A DNA stretch of 64,000 bases from Photorhabdus bodei (GCF_003287735.1 NZ_NSCM01000005.1:124001-188000), one strand, 5' to 3'. Counted from the first letter of the stretch, positions 42,508-51,981 are shown. The notes: generated from the letters alone by a model not told the origin. Numbers and translations are program-made.

Positions 42508-45500
42508 CTATAGCACACCGCCTTGATTGCGCTTTTTCTCTACTTGCATCGTAAGAGACGCCACGGTGCTCGATTCGAAAAGATCAACCATAGATACCGC
42601 AACATTAAAATGAGCATTAACTTGTCGCACCAACTCAGCCCCAACCAGTGAATCTCCCCCTAAATCGAAAAAGTTCGATTCATGATCAACCGCGCAGCGC
42701 AGTACACCACGCCAAATAGCTGTCATATCATCGATAATGGATTTATTCGATGCCGAGGGAGATACCATTGCAGTTTGCGCCGTATCCGTTTGCAATGAAT
42801 TCTCCACAATATTATGCAACCGCTCATTCAAAGGTACGGTGGAGACAGCAAAACGCGGCTCTGCATGGCATGCCGAGAAAATAATATCCAATGCATTAAC
42901 AACATCAGCATGGCGTAAAGGGCGAGCACGATTGACGCTATATTTGAAGCTATTTGACTCATCCCAACCCTCCCATCCATCCCAATCAATGGAGAAATAG
43001 GGTTTATCCAAATGGTGGGTTGAAGCAAATGCAGCACAAGCTTCGTTTGCCGCAGCGTAAGGTGCAAGCCCCAAACCACCCGCGAAAACCGACAGAGATG
43101 AGGTAAAACAACCAAACCTCAGAGGACGATCGGCAAATATTTCATGCAAAACAGCCGCCCCTTTTAACTTCGGCTGCATCAACTTTTCCCAATCATGATG
43201 AGTCGAATTTCGCAGCCACTGGATTGTTGCCTGACCAGAAAGCCCGGCAGCATGGACAAAACAATTAGCGGCCCCCAGCCGAGATTCCACACGGGAAAGT
43301 TCTGCCAGCACACGGGCTTTATCTGTCACATCGGCAGTAATCACTGCAAAGTCCGCCCCCATATTGCGCAATTGCGCTATGCGTTGGCTCCGCAACGTAT
43401 CAGACTGGGTAAAATCTCTGGATGTCTGACCAAGCAGGATAAGTTTCGCGTTAAACTTGGTGACCAGATATTGTGCAATGCCAAAACCAACCGTTCCTAA
43501 TCCTCCAGTCACTAAACAGATCATGTTAGATGAAAGATTTTCGCTAACAACTGGGCTCTGAACGTCAAAATAGCGTTTCCAACGCCAACCTTGACGCATA
43601 GCAACCGCATTCTGATCATGAGCAGTAAAAAGTTCAGCCACGATATACTGGGCATCCTTAAGAGAGTTAAGTTCTTTGACCGGTATGTCGATAACTTTCA
43701 CTATCATGCCAGGCAATTCCTGGTTGATCGCCGAAATGGAGGCCAGCGCCGTAGCCCGTTCAATACTCCGTGGTTCGCTGCCCATCACGTCGATAAAACC
43801 GGGTCCGATCAATGTTAATGAAATGGCTTTATTTCCCACTTGAGAAAACGCTTTTACCCTATTAAACAGCGTAAATGGGAACCGATCTTCCCCTACTGGC
43901 ACTTCATCCACTGACGGGATATCACCCAAAATGAAGAGGATATGATCGGGCGTAGGCGCTTGTTGTGCCTTCAACCTTAGCATCAAACTCTGAACACTGA
44001 CGGGATCGTCAACGTTGACGATGTACTCTGTTTCATCAAAAGCAATTTCATCAAAAGCAGTTTCATCGAAATCAGCTTCATCGAGAGAAGTGACACGATT
44101 TTCATGCACTTCAAACACGTTTTGCCCCAGATTACGCAGCACATCCGCGATCGGACACATCTTTTTATCGCTGTTATCGTAGAAAATCAGCCAGTTACGC
44201 TTAGCCACCGATGATGATATCGGCGACAAGCGCTGCGTTCGTTTCCAACGTTCAACATAAACGCCGACTGACTCGTCGGAAGCCTCAGAACTTGCCACAG
44301 GTTGACTAGTGCCAGGTTCTGGTTTGTACTCTGTTAATGTTGAATCCGTGTACCAGCAGCGCCGACGTTGCAACGGTTGAACCGGTAGTGGAATACGTTG
44401 AACAACTTCCCCATCTCGCAATATCGACCAATCTATCACCAAACCACGTTGCCAAAGCTTGCCGACCAGTTTGACTAAAGCCGAGTCGCGCTCTTCATGG
44501 AGAGTATCCAAACGAATAATATTTTCAGGATTTACAACGATTTCAGAGAAACTATCAGGCGAATGGTCCAAATCTAATATCACATCATTTGCTGATATGA
44601 CTTCATTCTGCTGCTGTAAGCTCGGCAGCGCACCATCAATCAAGATAGCTTTCACATTATTGCCATCAATCATGCCGTGGTGTTTAGACCAAAAACTTCC
44701 GGGCAAAGCTATACCACGCTCAGCGAAATTACCACGCTCAGCGAAATGTGGTGTCACATTTCCTAGCAACTTATCAACGATTTCAGGCAATGTCAGCATA
44801 CCCAGCGAGCAGGCAACAGCAAGGTCGTAACGACTATCGGATATGATGAATATTGGCGTCGAAATCATCTTCCGCCAACAATTGATCGCCGCGATTATCG
44901 CCACAAGATCGGCAATTTTTCCCTTATCGCCATCATTTATTGTCATTTCAGTGATATCGATTTTACCGATGTTATGGGAAACATCTGTCGGCAATGCAGC
45001 AAGCAACCTATCCACTTCTTGCCAATAACCAGGTATCCGCACTGATAAAGCGGATCGAATAGCAGGACCAAGTGCAATCACCAGACGTTGTGGTTCAGAG
45101 ACTTGTGCCGTGACGGTGAAATCTGTATTTCTGATACCGTCAATCAACATCTTCACATCTTTAGCATATAAACAAGCTCTGTATGGCTGGGCTGCACGAC
45201 CTTCCGCATAAGTAAAAGCCACTTCATCAATATGCGTATCGGGTTTAACTTCCAGCGTTCTTGCCAAATGAGTACTCAATGTGTTCAAGGCATTAGCACT
45301 GCGCCCCCCTAATGGAATAGCTCGCCAGCTAACTCTATTTTTACCTGACCTTCGTACCGGCGCTTGCTCCAAAATCATGTGAACATTGCTGCCACCGGCA
45401 CCAAAAGAGCTCACGCCTGCCCGTCGTGGTCCTTTCACCGGCCAGTTGATGGGCGTGGTATTGATAATGAAAGGGCTTTGCTCAAGATTCATAACAGAGC

Positions 45501-46647
45501 TGGCCTTGCTGAAAGTCGGATGTGGGGCAATCATGCCGGTCTTTAATGCCATTATCGTCTTGGCTAATCCAGCAAACCCCGCCGCCGCCGCTAAATGACC
45601 CACGTTAGCTTTAATCGATCCCAACGCACAAAATCTCTCACGATCCGTATTCTGGCGGAAAGCCTGACAAAGCGCGGCATATTCCACCGAATCCCCAAGT
45701 GGCGTTGCGGTACCATGTGCCTCGATCATCCCTAATTCATCCGGCCCAACATCAGCGAGCGCCTGAGCATCCAAAATGAGTTTTCGTTGCCCATCCACCC
45801 CCGGCGCAGCAAAGCCAGCCCGTGCTGAACCATCATTATTCGCCGCTGAACCGAGGATCACCGCATGGATGGTATCCCCGTTGCTAATGGCTTCATCCAA
45901 TGGCCGTAGCGCCACCAACCCCGCCCCATCACCAAAGAAAGTCCCCGATGCCTTCTCATCGAACGGTCTACAATAGCCATCCTCAGAGAAGATCATATCC
46001 TGCTGGTGAAAATAACCCGGTCGAGAATGGACATGCCCGGCAACACCACCGGCGAAAGCAATCTCGCACTCGCCAAGCAAGAGGCTTTGTATCGCCATAT
46101 GCACCGCCGTTAGTGATGTCGAACAGCCGGTCAAAACAGCTACACTCGGCCCGTCAAAACCGAGTTTGTATGAAATTCGCGCTGGCAGATAATCCTTATC
46201 ATTAGTCAGCATGAGCTCTGTTCCCATTAATGAAACCAGATCACACTCAGATTTAATGACATTGGGCAAATAGGTATTCATCGAACTCCCGGTAAAAACA
46301 CCGATACGAGGACGTCGGAAAGGATTGCCATAGCCGGTCACTTCGGCCAGTTCCCATGCGCACTCAAGCAGCATTCGATGCTGAGGATCAAGCAATTCGG
46401 CTTCTCTCTGGCTGATTGAAAAGAAATCCGGGTCGAACAGATCAATATCCGGCAAACGCGAATCGACAGGAACATAATTTTTTGCAGTGAATATATGCTG
46501 AGCTACACCACAACGGATAAGCTCTTCCTGGCTATATCTTTTGGCAAGTATTCGGCCAGCAACAAGATTATTCCATAGCGCATCCAAGTTATTCGCCACA
46601 GGTAACCGACAAGTTACGCCAATGATGGCAATCGCATTCTCAGACAT
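42508..46647 (-). CDS. Type I PKS module: KS - vestigial AT - KR - ACP
   Basis: The protein has 1379 residues. KS (about 4-430): C175 in TGCSTSLTAV, H311 in EAHGTATP and H351 in IKANVGH. Region 520-765 keeps scraps of an acyltransferase: SDSRYDLAVACSLGMLTLPE at 603-622 aligns with the GHSxGE elbow but has lost its Gly and His, and the rest of the AT is missing before the post-AT linker PLPVQPLQRRRCW. KR: structural half about 795-1030, catalytic half 1043-1260 with GGLGTVG at 1048-1054, S1184, Y1197 and N1201 all present. ACP about 1302-1368 with S1333 in GGDSL. It receives the PCP-bound aminoacyl chain from the NRPS, whose 3' end overlaps its start by 8 bp. Extension needs an AT in trans. 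Confidence 0.93.
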   Translation of the reverse strand: MSENAIAIIGVTCRLPVANNLDALWNNLVAGRILAKRYSQEELIRCGVAQHIFTAKNYVPVDSRLPDIDLFDPDFFSISQREAELLDPQHRMLLECAWELAEVTGYGNPFRRPRIGVFTGSSMNTYLPNVIKSECDLVSLMGTELMLTNDKDYLPARISYKLGFDGPSVAVLTGCSTSLTAVHMAIQSLLLGECEIAFAGGVAGHVHSRPGYFHQQDMIFSEDGYCRPFDEKASGTFFGDGAGLVALRPLDEAISNGDTIHAVILGSAANNDGSARAGFAAPGVDGQRKLILDAQALADVGPDELGMIEAHGTATPLGDSVEYAALCQAFRQNTDRERFCALGSIKANVGHLAAAAGFAGLAKTIMALKTGMIAPHPTFSKASSVMNLEQSPFIINTTPINWPVKGPRRAGVSSFGAGGSNVHMILEQAPVRRSGKNRVSWRAIPLGGRSANALNTLSTHLARTLEVKPDTHIDEVAFTYAEGRAAQPYRACLYAKDVKMLIDGIRNTDFTVTAQVSEPQRLVIALGPAIRSALSVRIPGYWQEVDRLLAALPTDVSHNIGKIDITEMTINDGDKGKIADLVAIIAAINCWRKMISTPIFIISDSRYDLAVACSLGMLTLPEIVDKLLGNVTPHFAERGNFAERGIALPGSFWSKHHGMIDGNNVKAILIDGALPSLQQQNEVISANDVILDLDHSPDSFSEIVVNPENIIRLDTLHEERDSALVKLVGKLWQRGLVIDWSILRDGEVVQRIPLPVQPLQRRRCWYTDSTLTEYKPEPGTSQPVASSEASDESVGVYVERWKRTQRLSPISSSVAKRNWLIFYDNSDKKMCPIADVLRNLGQNVFEVHENRVTSLDEADFDETAFDEIAFDETEYIVNVDDPVSVQSLMLRLKAQQAPTPDHILFILGDIPSVDEVPVGEDRFPFTLFNRVKAFSQVGNKAISLTLIGPGFIDVMGSEPRSIERATALASISAINQELPGMIVKVIDIPVKELNSLKDAQYIVAELFTAHDQNAVAMRQGWRWKRYFDVQSPVVSENLSSNMICLVTGGLGTVGFGIAQYLVTKFNAKLILLGQTSRDFTQSDTLRSQRIAQLRNMGADFAVITADVTDKARVLAELSRVESRLGAANCFVHAAGLSGQATIQWLRNSTHHDWEKLMQPKLKGAAVLHEIFADRPLRFGCFTSSLSVFAGGLGLAPYAAANEACAAFASTHHLDKPYFSIDWDGWEGWDESNSFKYSVNRARPLRHADVVNALDIIFSACHAEPRFAVSTVPLNERLHNIVENSLQTDTAQTAMVSPSASNKSIIDDMTAIWRGVLRCAVDHESNFFDLGGDSLVGAELVRQVNAHFNVAVSMVDLFESSTVASLTMQVEKKRNQGGVL
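44034..44091 (-). repeat. In-frame 15-bp tandem repeat in the PKS linker
   Basis: A 15-base unit (TTTCATCAAAAGCAA on the plus strand) is repeated about four times with drift and encodes the acidic series DEADFDETAFDEIAFDETEY in the structural KR half. It is confined to a linker-like stretch and preserves the frame. Confidence 0.75.
44712..44747 (-). repeat. In-frame 18-bp duplication in the vestigial AT
   Basis: TACCACGCTCAGCGAAAT occurs twice without mismatch (44712-44729 and 44730-44747) and encodes the doubled NFAERG/HFAERG. It lies in the decayed acyltransferase region, where length change should be tolerated. Confidence 0.8.
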
Positions 46648-49600
46648 CTTGTTCCCCTTTCAGTGAATGAATTTGTCTCTCCTTCAATGCTTTTCTTGCA
46701 TTCAACGTTTTTTGACGTCGCGTTTGAGAGGATTTATCCGCAACTTCTACCAACACCATCGGTTGCAGAGGGCTTAAAAGATAATTAGCCAACTTCCGGA
46801 TAGTTGGAAAACGGAATAAATCTGAAGGAGCCAAGGCACCACATCCCGGTAATTGCACGAGCTGTGCATAGATTTGCATCAGTGCCAATGAATTACCGCC
46901 AATATTAAAAAATGCGTCATCCAGCCCGACGGTTGATCTTCCCAACACTTCACACCAAATTCTCGAAATTTCGGCAAAAACTGAATCAACAGGTAATACA
47001 GGCGCGGGTCTCAACGAACTGATATCTGTCAATTGCCCCGCTTCAATCAAGCCATTTAATGCTCTTCTATCAATTTTGTTGTGAGCATTACGCGGCAATT
47101 CATCAGCCAGCATCATCCTGCCGGGCAACATGTAGATGGGGAGATAAGCTTTGAGATGATCACGAATAGCGGACTCTTCGGGAAGGTTATCCTTACTGAC
47201 AGGGACGAATATTGCGACTAAGCGATTGAGCCCTTCGTGAGATTCAACGATGACTGCGGCGTCCGCAATAGCATGATGACGATTGAGGCAATCCTCAATC
47301 TCAGCAATCTCAATTCGATAACCAGAGACTTTTACTTGGTCATCCACGCGGCCACAAAAATGAATTCGTTCCCCATCCCAATAGGCTAAATCACCGGTTT
47401 TATACATACGTCCATGATGAATATAGGGATCGGCAATGAAACACTGAGTAGTCAACTGTTCAAGACCGACATAACCACGAGCAACGCCACGACCACCAAT
47501 GTAAATTTCGCCAACCTCACCCATCAGGGGTGTTTGCCTTGAAGGATTTAAAAGATAGACCGTTGCGAAGCTTAACGGTTTGCCAATGGGAATCACATTG
47601 TAGTCAGTCAGTTCTTCCGTTACCTTCTCCACAGTGGCGAAAATGGTTGTCTCTGCAGGACCATACATATTCCAAAATGTCCACTGCGCACTCAAATAAG
47701 GCCGAACCGTGGCACTGAGCAATGCTTCACCACAAATTACCCAATGCTTTATCGCATAAGCCCTTGGCCGATGCCGAAACTCAGATAATAGATTTTTCAA
47801 ACCGGAGGGCGTCTGGCTGACAATCGTTACCTGCTCTGCTGCGACAAGATCCAGAAATTTGTCTGGCTGGTTCCGCAGATCATCAGGCACAACCACTAAA
47901 GCGCCACCAGAGCAAAGGGCCCCCCAAAGCTCCCACACAGATAAATCAAAGCTGGCTGCATGGAACCAAGTCCACACTTCGCCAGGCGCGTGGGCCAAAT
48001 ATTCGCTCATTGCATTCAAACAGGAAACAACATTGCCGTGCTCAACATCAATACCTTTAGGAGTCCCAGTGGAACCCGAAGTGAAAACACTGTATGCAAT
48101 CGAAGCAGGTGTACAATAATTAAATGTACAATGATTAAATGTACCGTGCTCAGTACGCCTTACCGTAAGAGGTGATTCAGTAGCCGTAATCGTCATCAGC
48201 TTAGCAGTACACCAATCATCTAGGTCAACATCAGTGTTAACAACAATAAGCTTCATCTCTGATTGCTCGACAATCTGCGCCAGACGTTTCTGTGGCAACC
48301 TGAGATCTAACGGTACGTACCCCGCGCCCGCACGCATAATACCAAGCATGGCCACCACCGCTTCCGGTGAAGGTAACAATGCAACCCCTACGCGATCGCC
48401 AGGCACAACCCCATTTTGTATAAGCTGAACAGCGACCTCCTGCGACCAATGCTGCAAATCCAAATAAGTTAATGTATCAACACCATAACGAATCGCTGTT
48501 GACGCCGCTTGTTGCGTCACCCATTGATCAAAAAGCGAAATAATGGTTTGATTTGACACTTCCGGGAGAGCATCAGAATTAATCGGACCAAATGGCAGAT
48601 TGTAATCCTCTGATTTTGGTGCCAACAAAGTATTAATCTCCTCATCAGGCGCTGCGACAAGCGCTTCAACCACCAGCTCAAAGCGCTCCGCAAATATCTG
48701 AAGACCTGAATGTGAGAAAAAATGTTTGTCCCCTTTAAGCTCACATCTTAATTGGGAACCGGCATCCACAAATAACAGCTCAATATCAATCTGGCCTTCC
48801 TGCTGACAAACCCTGAATGGGGAAATAGTCCGTCCCGCCCATGATACCTGAACAGAATCGCCAGCCATCTCCAGCGCCAACCAACGCGACTGCTCTACAT
48901 GCCCTAGCATATTCACCATTGCCTGAAACAATGGGTTACGACCATCATTTCGTTCCACGGCCAGATGTTCGACCATTTGGCTGAGACAAAAATTTCGATT
49001 ATCAAGGGCCGATAACAATCGCTCTTTCGCTGCCAATAGAAAATGGTGAAATGTCTGATCGACGGATAAACGTATGGGTAATACATTAAACAAACAGCCG
49101 ATAATGTGCTGATGAACCGAGTGACGCATCGACACCGGCACCCCCATAACGATATCAGCAGTTTTTGTCTCTCTGGCGATGTAAGCGCTCCATGCGGCCA
49201 ACATGACCGTAAAGACCGATCCACCTATTTTTGAAGCAAGCCGTTTGATTTTTTTGGTTGTCTCTTCACCAATACTAAACAAGACAGATGACTTGTCATT
49301 AGCGCCTTTGCGCCAAAAACTATCCCATTGCAACACGGCTGGCGGCTGCTTTAAACATTCACTCCAGTAAGCTTTCGATTCCTTCGCCGCTTCACTTTGG
49401 TAATATTCTCGTTCTTTGGCAGCATAATCCTTAAAATCCTCAGCGGGCGGTAACCAGGAATCGTCATCTTCGCCAAGTCCAGCCAAATAATAGTGTTCAA
49501 GCTGATCCAACATCAGCCCCAGTGAAGTAAAATCCGACACAATATGGTGAACACACATATGTAAAACGTATTCTTCCGCACTGACAACGTAGATACCGAA

Positions 49601-49966
49601 ACGCAGACACGACACTTTTTCTAATTGAAAAGGGATGGAATGAAAGTTCTGAACTGCATCTTCAAGCGCCTTCTGGCTCAAGTTCGTTGCATCGAAAACC
49701 TCCAATACCGGCAACAAGTGTTCATTAATGACCAACTTTGGTTCGCCATTCACATTAACGAAAGTGCTTCTCAAGGTAGCATTCTTGGAAACGAGCTGGT
49801 TAACCGCATAACGAAAAGCATCGATTTGAAACGATCCGTGAATACGGAATGCCATGGAAATATTATATTTGGAATCGCCAGGGGTATAATTGTCAATGAA
49901 CCATAAAGCTCTTTGCTGCATGGACAGTAATTCTTCATCACCAATCTGTGGGCAATCTTTATACAT
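46640..49966 (-). CDS. Non-ribosomal peptide synthetase, C-A-PCP
   Basis: The protein has 1108 residues. The condensation domain (about 10-440) has HHIVSDF at 140-146 (HHxxxD intact, Phe for Gly). The adenylation domain (about 475-970) has A3 FTSGSTGTPKG, A4 FDLSVWELWG, A5 NMYGPAETT, A7 YKTGDLAYW, A8 GRVDDQVKVSGYRIE and A10 with K964. The carrier domain (about 995-1065) has S1026 in IGGNSL. A hand-read specificity code begins D-L-W and resembles threonine codes in about six of ten positions, which is too weak for a substrate call. There is no thioesterase. It starts 243 bp after the stand-alone C gene and overlaps the PKS gene by 8 bp, so the chain passes to the KS. Confidence 0.94.
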   Translation of the reverse strand: MYKDCPQIGDEELLSMQQRALWFIDNYTPGDSKYNISMAFRIHGSFQIDAFRYAVNQLVSKNATLRSTFVNVNGEPKLVINEHLLPVLEVFDATNLSQKALEDAVQNFHSIPFQLEKVSCLRFGIYVVSAEEYVLHMCVHHIVSDFTSLGLMLDQLEHYYLAGLGEDDDSWLPPAEDFKDYAAKEREYYQSEAAKESKAYWSECLKQPPAVLQWDSFWRKGANDKSSVLFSIGEETTKKIKRLASKIGGSVFTVMLAAWSAYIARETKTADIVMGVPVSMRHSVHQHIIGCLFNVLPIRLSVDQTFHHFLLAAKERLLSALDNRNFCLSQMVEHLAVERNDGRNPLFQAMVNMLGHVEQSRWLALEMAGDSVQVSWAGRTISPFRVCQQEGQIDIELLFVDAGSQLRCELKGDKHFFSHSGLQIFAERFELVVEALVAAPDEEINTLLAPKSEDYNLPFGPINSDALPEVSNQTIISLFDQWVTQQAASTAIRYGVDTLTYLDLQHWSQEVAVQLIQNGVVPGDRVGVALLPSPEAVVAMLGIMRAGAGYVPLDLRLPQKRLAQIVEQSEMKLIVVNTDVDLDDWCTAKLMTITATESPLTVRRTEHGTFNHCTFNYCTPASIAYSVFTSGSTGTPKGIDVEHGNVVSCLNAMSEYLAHAPGEVWTWFHAASFDLSVWELWGALCSGGALVVVPDDLRNQPDKFLDLVAAEQVTIVSQTPSGLKNLLSEFRHRPRAYAIKHWVICGEALLSATVRPYLSAQWTFWNMYGPAETTIFATVEKVTEELTDYNVIPIGKPLSFATVYLLNPSRQTPLMGEVGEIYIGGRGVARGYVGLEQLTTQCFIADPYIHHGRMYKTGDLAYWDGERIHFCGRVDDQVKVSGYRIEIAEIEDCLNRHHAIADAAVIVESHEGLNRLVAIFVPVSKDNLPEESAIRDHLKAYLPIYMLPGRMMLADELPRNAHNKIDRRALNGLIEAGQLTDISSLRPAPVLPVDSVFAEISRIWCEVLGRSTVGLDDAFFNIGGNSLALMQIYAQLVQLPGCGALAPSDLFRFPTIRKLANYLLSPLQPMVLVEVADKSSQTRRQKTLNARKALKERQIHSLKGEQDV
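48110..48143 (-). repeat. In-frame 15-bp tandem repeat in the A domain
   Basis: The plus-strand unit TGTACAATAATTAAA / TGTACAATGATTAAA / TGTACC encodes GTFNHCTFNYCT just before the A3 motif. It is a third example of a short in-frame expansion within this cluster. Confidence 0.7.
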
Positions 49967-50005
49967 AACGTGTCAAGCTCCATAAATACTTAAACAGTAT
50001 CCCCA

Positions 50006-50039
50006 CCCTCTGGCTAAGCCAGCCTCGTTACGGAGAGGG
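50006..50039. repeat. REP-like hairpin between the C-domain and NRPS genes
   Basis: CCCTCT (50006-50011) pairs with AGAGGG (50034-50039), and an inner TGGCT/AGCCA arm lies at 50011-50021. It lies 40 bp upstream of the NRPS start inside the presumed transcript, so it could attenuate transcription or stabilise RNA. No T-run follows. Confidence 0.45.
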
Positions 50040-50209
50040 CAAAATTTGTGCTTGGTGTTACTCCATCAATCAACGGCTCGTCAGAAATAGCGTTTCAACT
50101 TTTCAACCAATCAACAACGATCATGATCCAGAGAAAGGCTGTGCTCTACTCATGCAACCATAAAAGATGAAGAATGTCAGGTATACCATTGATAAATAAA
50201 TGAAAATAT

Positions 50210-51502
50210 CTATTCAACTCCAGATTCTCCAATCATTTCCAACCAAAAATCCATTAAACGAGGCGGTAAAATTTGTAGATGGCAATCTGGTCTGGAAGAA
50301 ATAGTGACTTCCATCGTATCGGCATAGATCTCTATATCCATGCTCAATGGTATCTCTTGCGCATCTTCATCGGGTTTCCCAATACGTATTTTTTCAGGTG
50401 ACAGTTCATAGCCAATAACATTGGGAGACCGTCGTTGATCACCAACGAAATTGAAAGAAATTGCAGGAAGCTCAGGCCATCCAAAGATGGAATTAGGCAC
50501 AAAGTAAGTCGCAGCATAATCCGCCGCTTTTTCCATCGCATTATTGAATTCTTGTACCGTGTGCTGGAGGGTGCTATCCAACGATGGATCTGGATCAATA
50601 TTAAACTTAATTGTGATTGGAAATGATACTGACCCGACAAGATTAGCCACCGAGGTTTCCCAATACCCCACAAAATGAGGACTGACCCACAACAGCATAT
50701 TCAGGCTGCCCTTCCCAAAAACAGCCGCCAGCGCCTTTAACCAACTACCCAATAGCAAATCTGCAATACTGACACGATGTTGCTTAGCCAAAAGGCGTAT
50801 CCTGTTTAAGGCTTCACCATCAAGTTGCCTGATTTCTGTGACGGCCTCAGACAATCTGCTAATGGGTAGTGACTCAACACGCCGCCCGCCGAGAATATTT
50901 AGGGTAGGTTGTTCAACTTGTTGTTCATCATTAGGGATAACAGCTTTTACGATTTGCCGATGTTGTTCATACAATTCAGCACAAAATTGCTCATAATTTG
51001 TGGCATTCTCAAGCGCAAGGGGCTGACCATTCACTGACATTCTGTATGCCTTTGAAAGATCTCGCCATAAGATCCTGCTGGAAATACCGTCACAGACTAG
51101 ATGATTGAATATCAATACCAATCTTTGATCACGGGCACAATTGCCATCAAACAGGCAGTAACGCAATAACGGCGGATTTGCCAAATTCATGGCAGCCCTA
51201 ACCTCAGCAATGTAGTTTGATATTAAGCATCGGCGATCACATTGACTATCGGTTTGCTCTCTAACTTCAAAAACCTGATGCAATAATTCACTGCCAGGCG
51301 GTACGAAATCCATCTTCATATTCATCCCGCTACCGACAAACCGTGCTCTCAGAACAGAATACTTATGCAACAGATATTCAATCGCTACCTTAAGATGTGC
51401 CGGTGCCAATCGCTCCAAGGGCATTAATACTTCACCGACACACAACTGATCAACGCTCAGTGAATATCGCAAATCATATAATTGCCCTAACTGAACACGC
51501 AT
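50210..51502 (-). CDS. Stand-alone condensation-type acyltransferase
   Basis: This 430-residue protein of the condensation/PapA/wax-synthase-like superfamily starts at ATG 51502, with AAAGGTGA upstream; the frame opens further to 51568 without a ribosome site. The active-site motif reads NHLVCDG at 133-139: the second, catalytic His and the Asp-Gly are intact while the first His is Asn, as often seen in PapA-like and stand-alone enzymes. N-terminal and C-terminal chloramphenicol-acetyltransferase-like lobes are both present (C-terminal SFNFVGDQR). It is the first gene of the cluster on the minus strand. It may load an acyl starter, or release the product by amide or ester formation since no thioesterase exists; the sequence cannot decide. 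Confidence 0.85.
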   Translation of the reverse strand: MRVQLGQLYDLRYSLSVDQLCVGEVLMPLERLAPAHLKVAIEYLLHKYSVLRARFVGSGMNMKMDFVPPGSELLHQVFEVREQTDSQCDRRCLISNYIAEVRAAMNLANPPLLRYCLFDGNCARDQRLVLIFNHLVCDGISSRILWRDLSKAYRMSVNGQPLALENATNYEQFCAELYEQHRQIVKAVIPNDEQQVEQPTLNILGGRRVESLPISRLSEAVTEIRQLDGEALNRIRLLAKQHRVSIADLLLGSWLKALAAVFGKGSLNMLLWVSPHFVGYWETSVANLVGSVSFPITIKFNIDPDPSLDSTLQHTVQEFNNAMEKAADYAATYFVPNSIFGWPELPAISFNFVGDQRRSPNVIGYELSPEKIRIGKPDEDAQEIPLSMDIEIYADTMEVTISSRPDCHLQILPPRLMDFWLEMIGESGVE

Positions 51503-51784
51503 AATCTTCACCTTTCCATTGCAAGCCCTACGATTAAAACGTTGTGCAGACTCCACACTCTTCTGCATGCAAACTAGTCGGATAACACAGCGTTTACTTT
51601 TGACTACCAGAGAAAGCGAACATGCAGAGTAAAAAAACGGGAATTGATAGCCCGGCTACCCCGCATGGAATGATAATTAGCGTCATTTACTCAGAGACTA
51701 AAAACACAGTGACAATTTTAAAAGTAGCAATAAAAAAAGAAACCTCCACGAATCAATCCAAATATTTGAGCTGAACCAAAATAA

Positions 51785-51963
51785 TTAATATATTATTACT
51801 ATTAAATAAGTAATCTGATTAACGTTTTGCTTTAACCATATCTTCACTTTCCGGCCTTTATGAATGCCATAGTTATCTAAAATCAATGTTATCTAAAATC
51901 AACGTGATACTTTCGGCATGGCGATATTGGAAATTCATTTCCTTTAGCAGGGTGCTCCTCCAG
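51785..51963 (-). pseudogene. IS630-family transposase, C-terminal remnant
   Basis: The minus strand reads HAESITLILDN and, after a 16-bp tandem duplication that shifts the frame, DNYGIHKGRKVKIWLKQN: the region around the second catalytic Asp of IS630 transposases (usually LDNxxIHKSxxVxxWL). The duplication (TTATCTAAAATCAATG/TTATCTAAAATCAACG near 51874-51905) makes an early stop. It is cut on one side close to ERIC copy 6. Confidence 0.65.
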
Positions 51964-51981
51964 AGCGACAGGTATTCCTTA

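Noticed and set aside
44459..46205. Several plus-strand frames of 60-123 codons opposite the PKS gene
   Set aside because: Antisense shadows of the conserved KS and linker codons, with no ribosome sites or motifs.
40765..49966. Thioesterase or terminal reductase domain in the assembly line
   Set aside because: No GxSxG thioesterase or NAD-binding reductase was found at any C-terminus; each protein ends in a carrier domain, linker or short tail.
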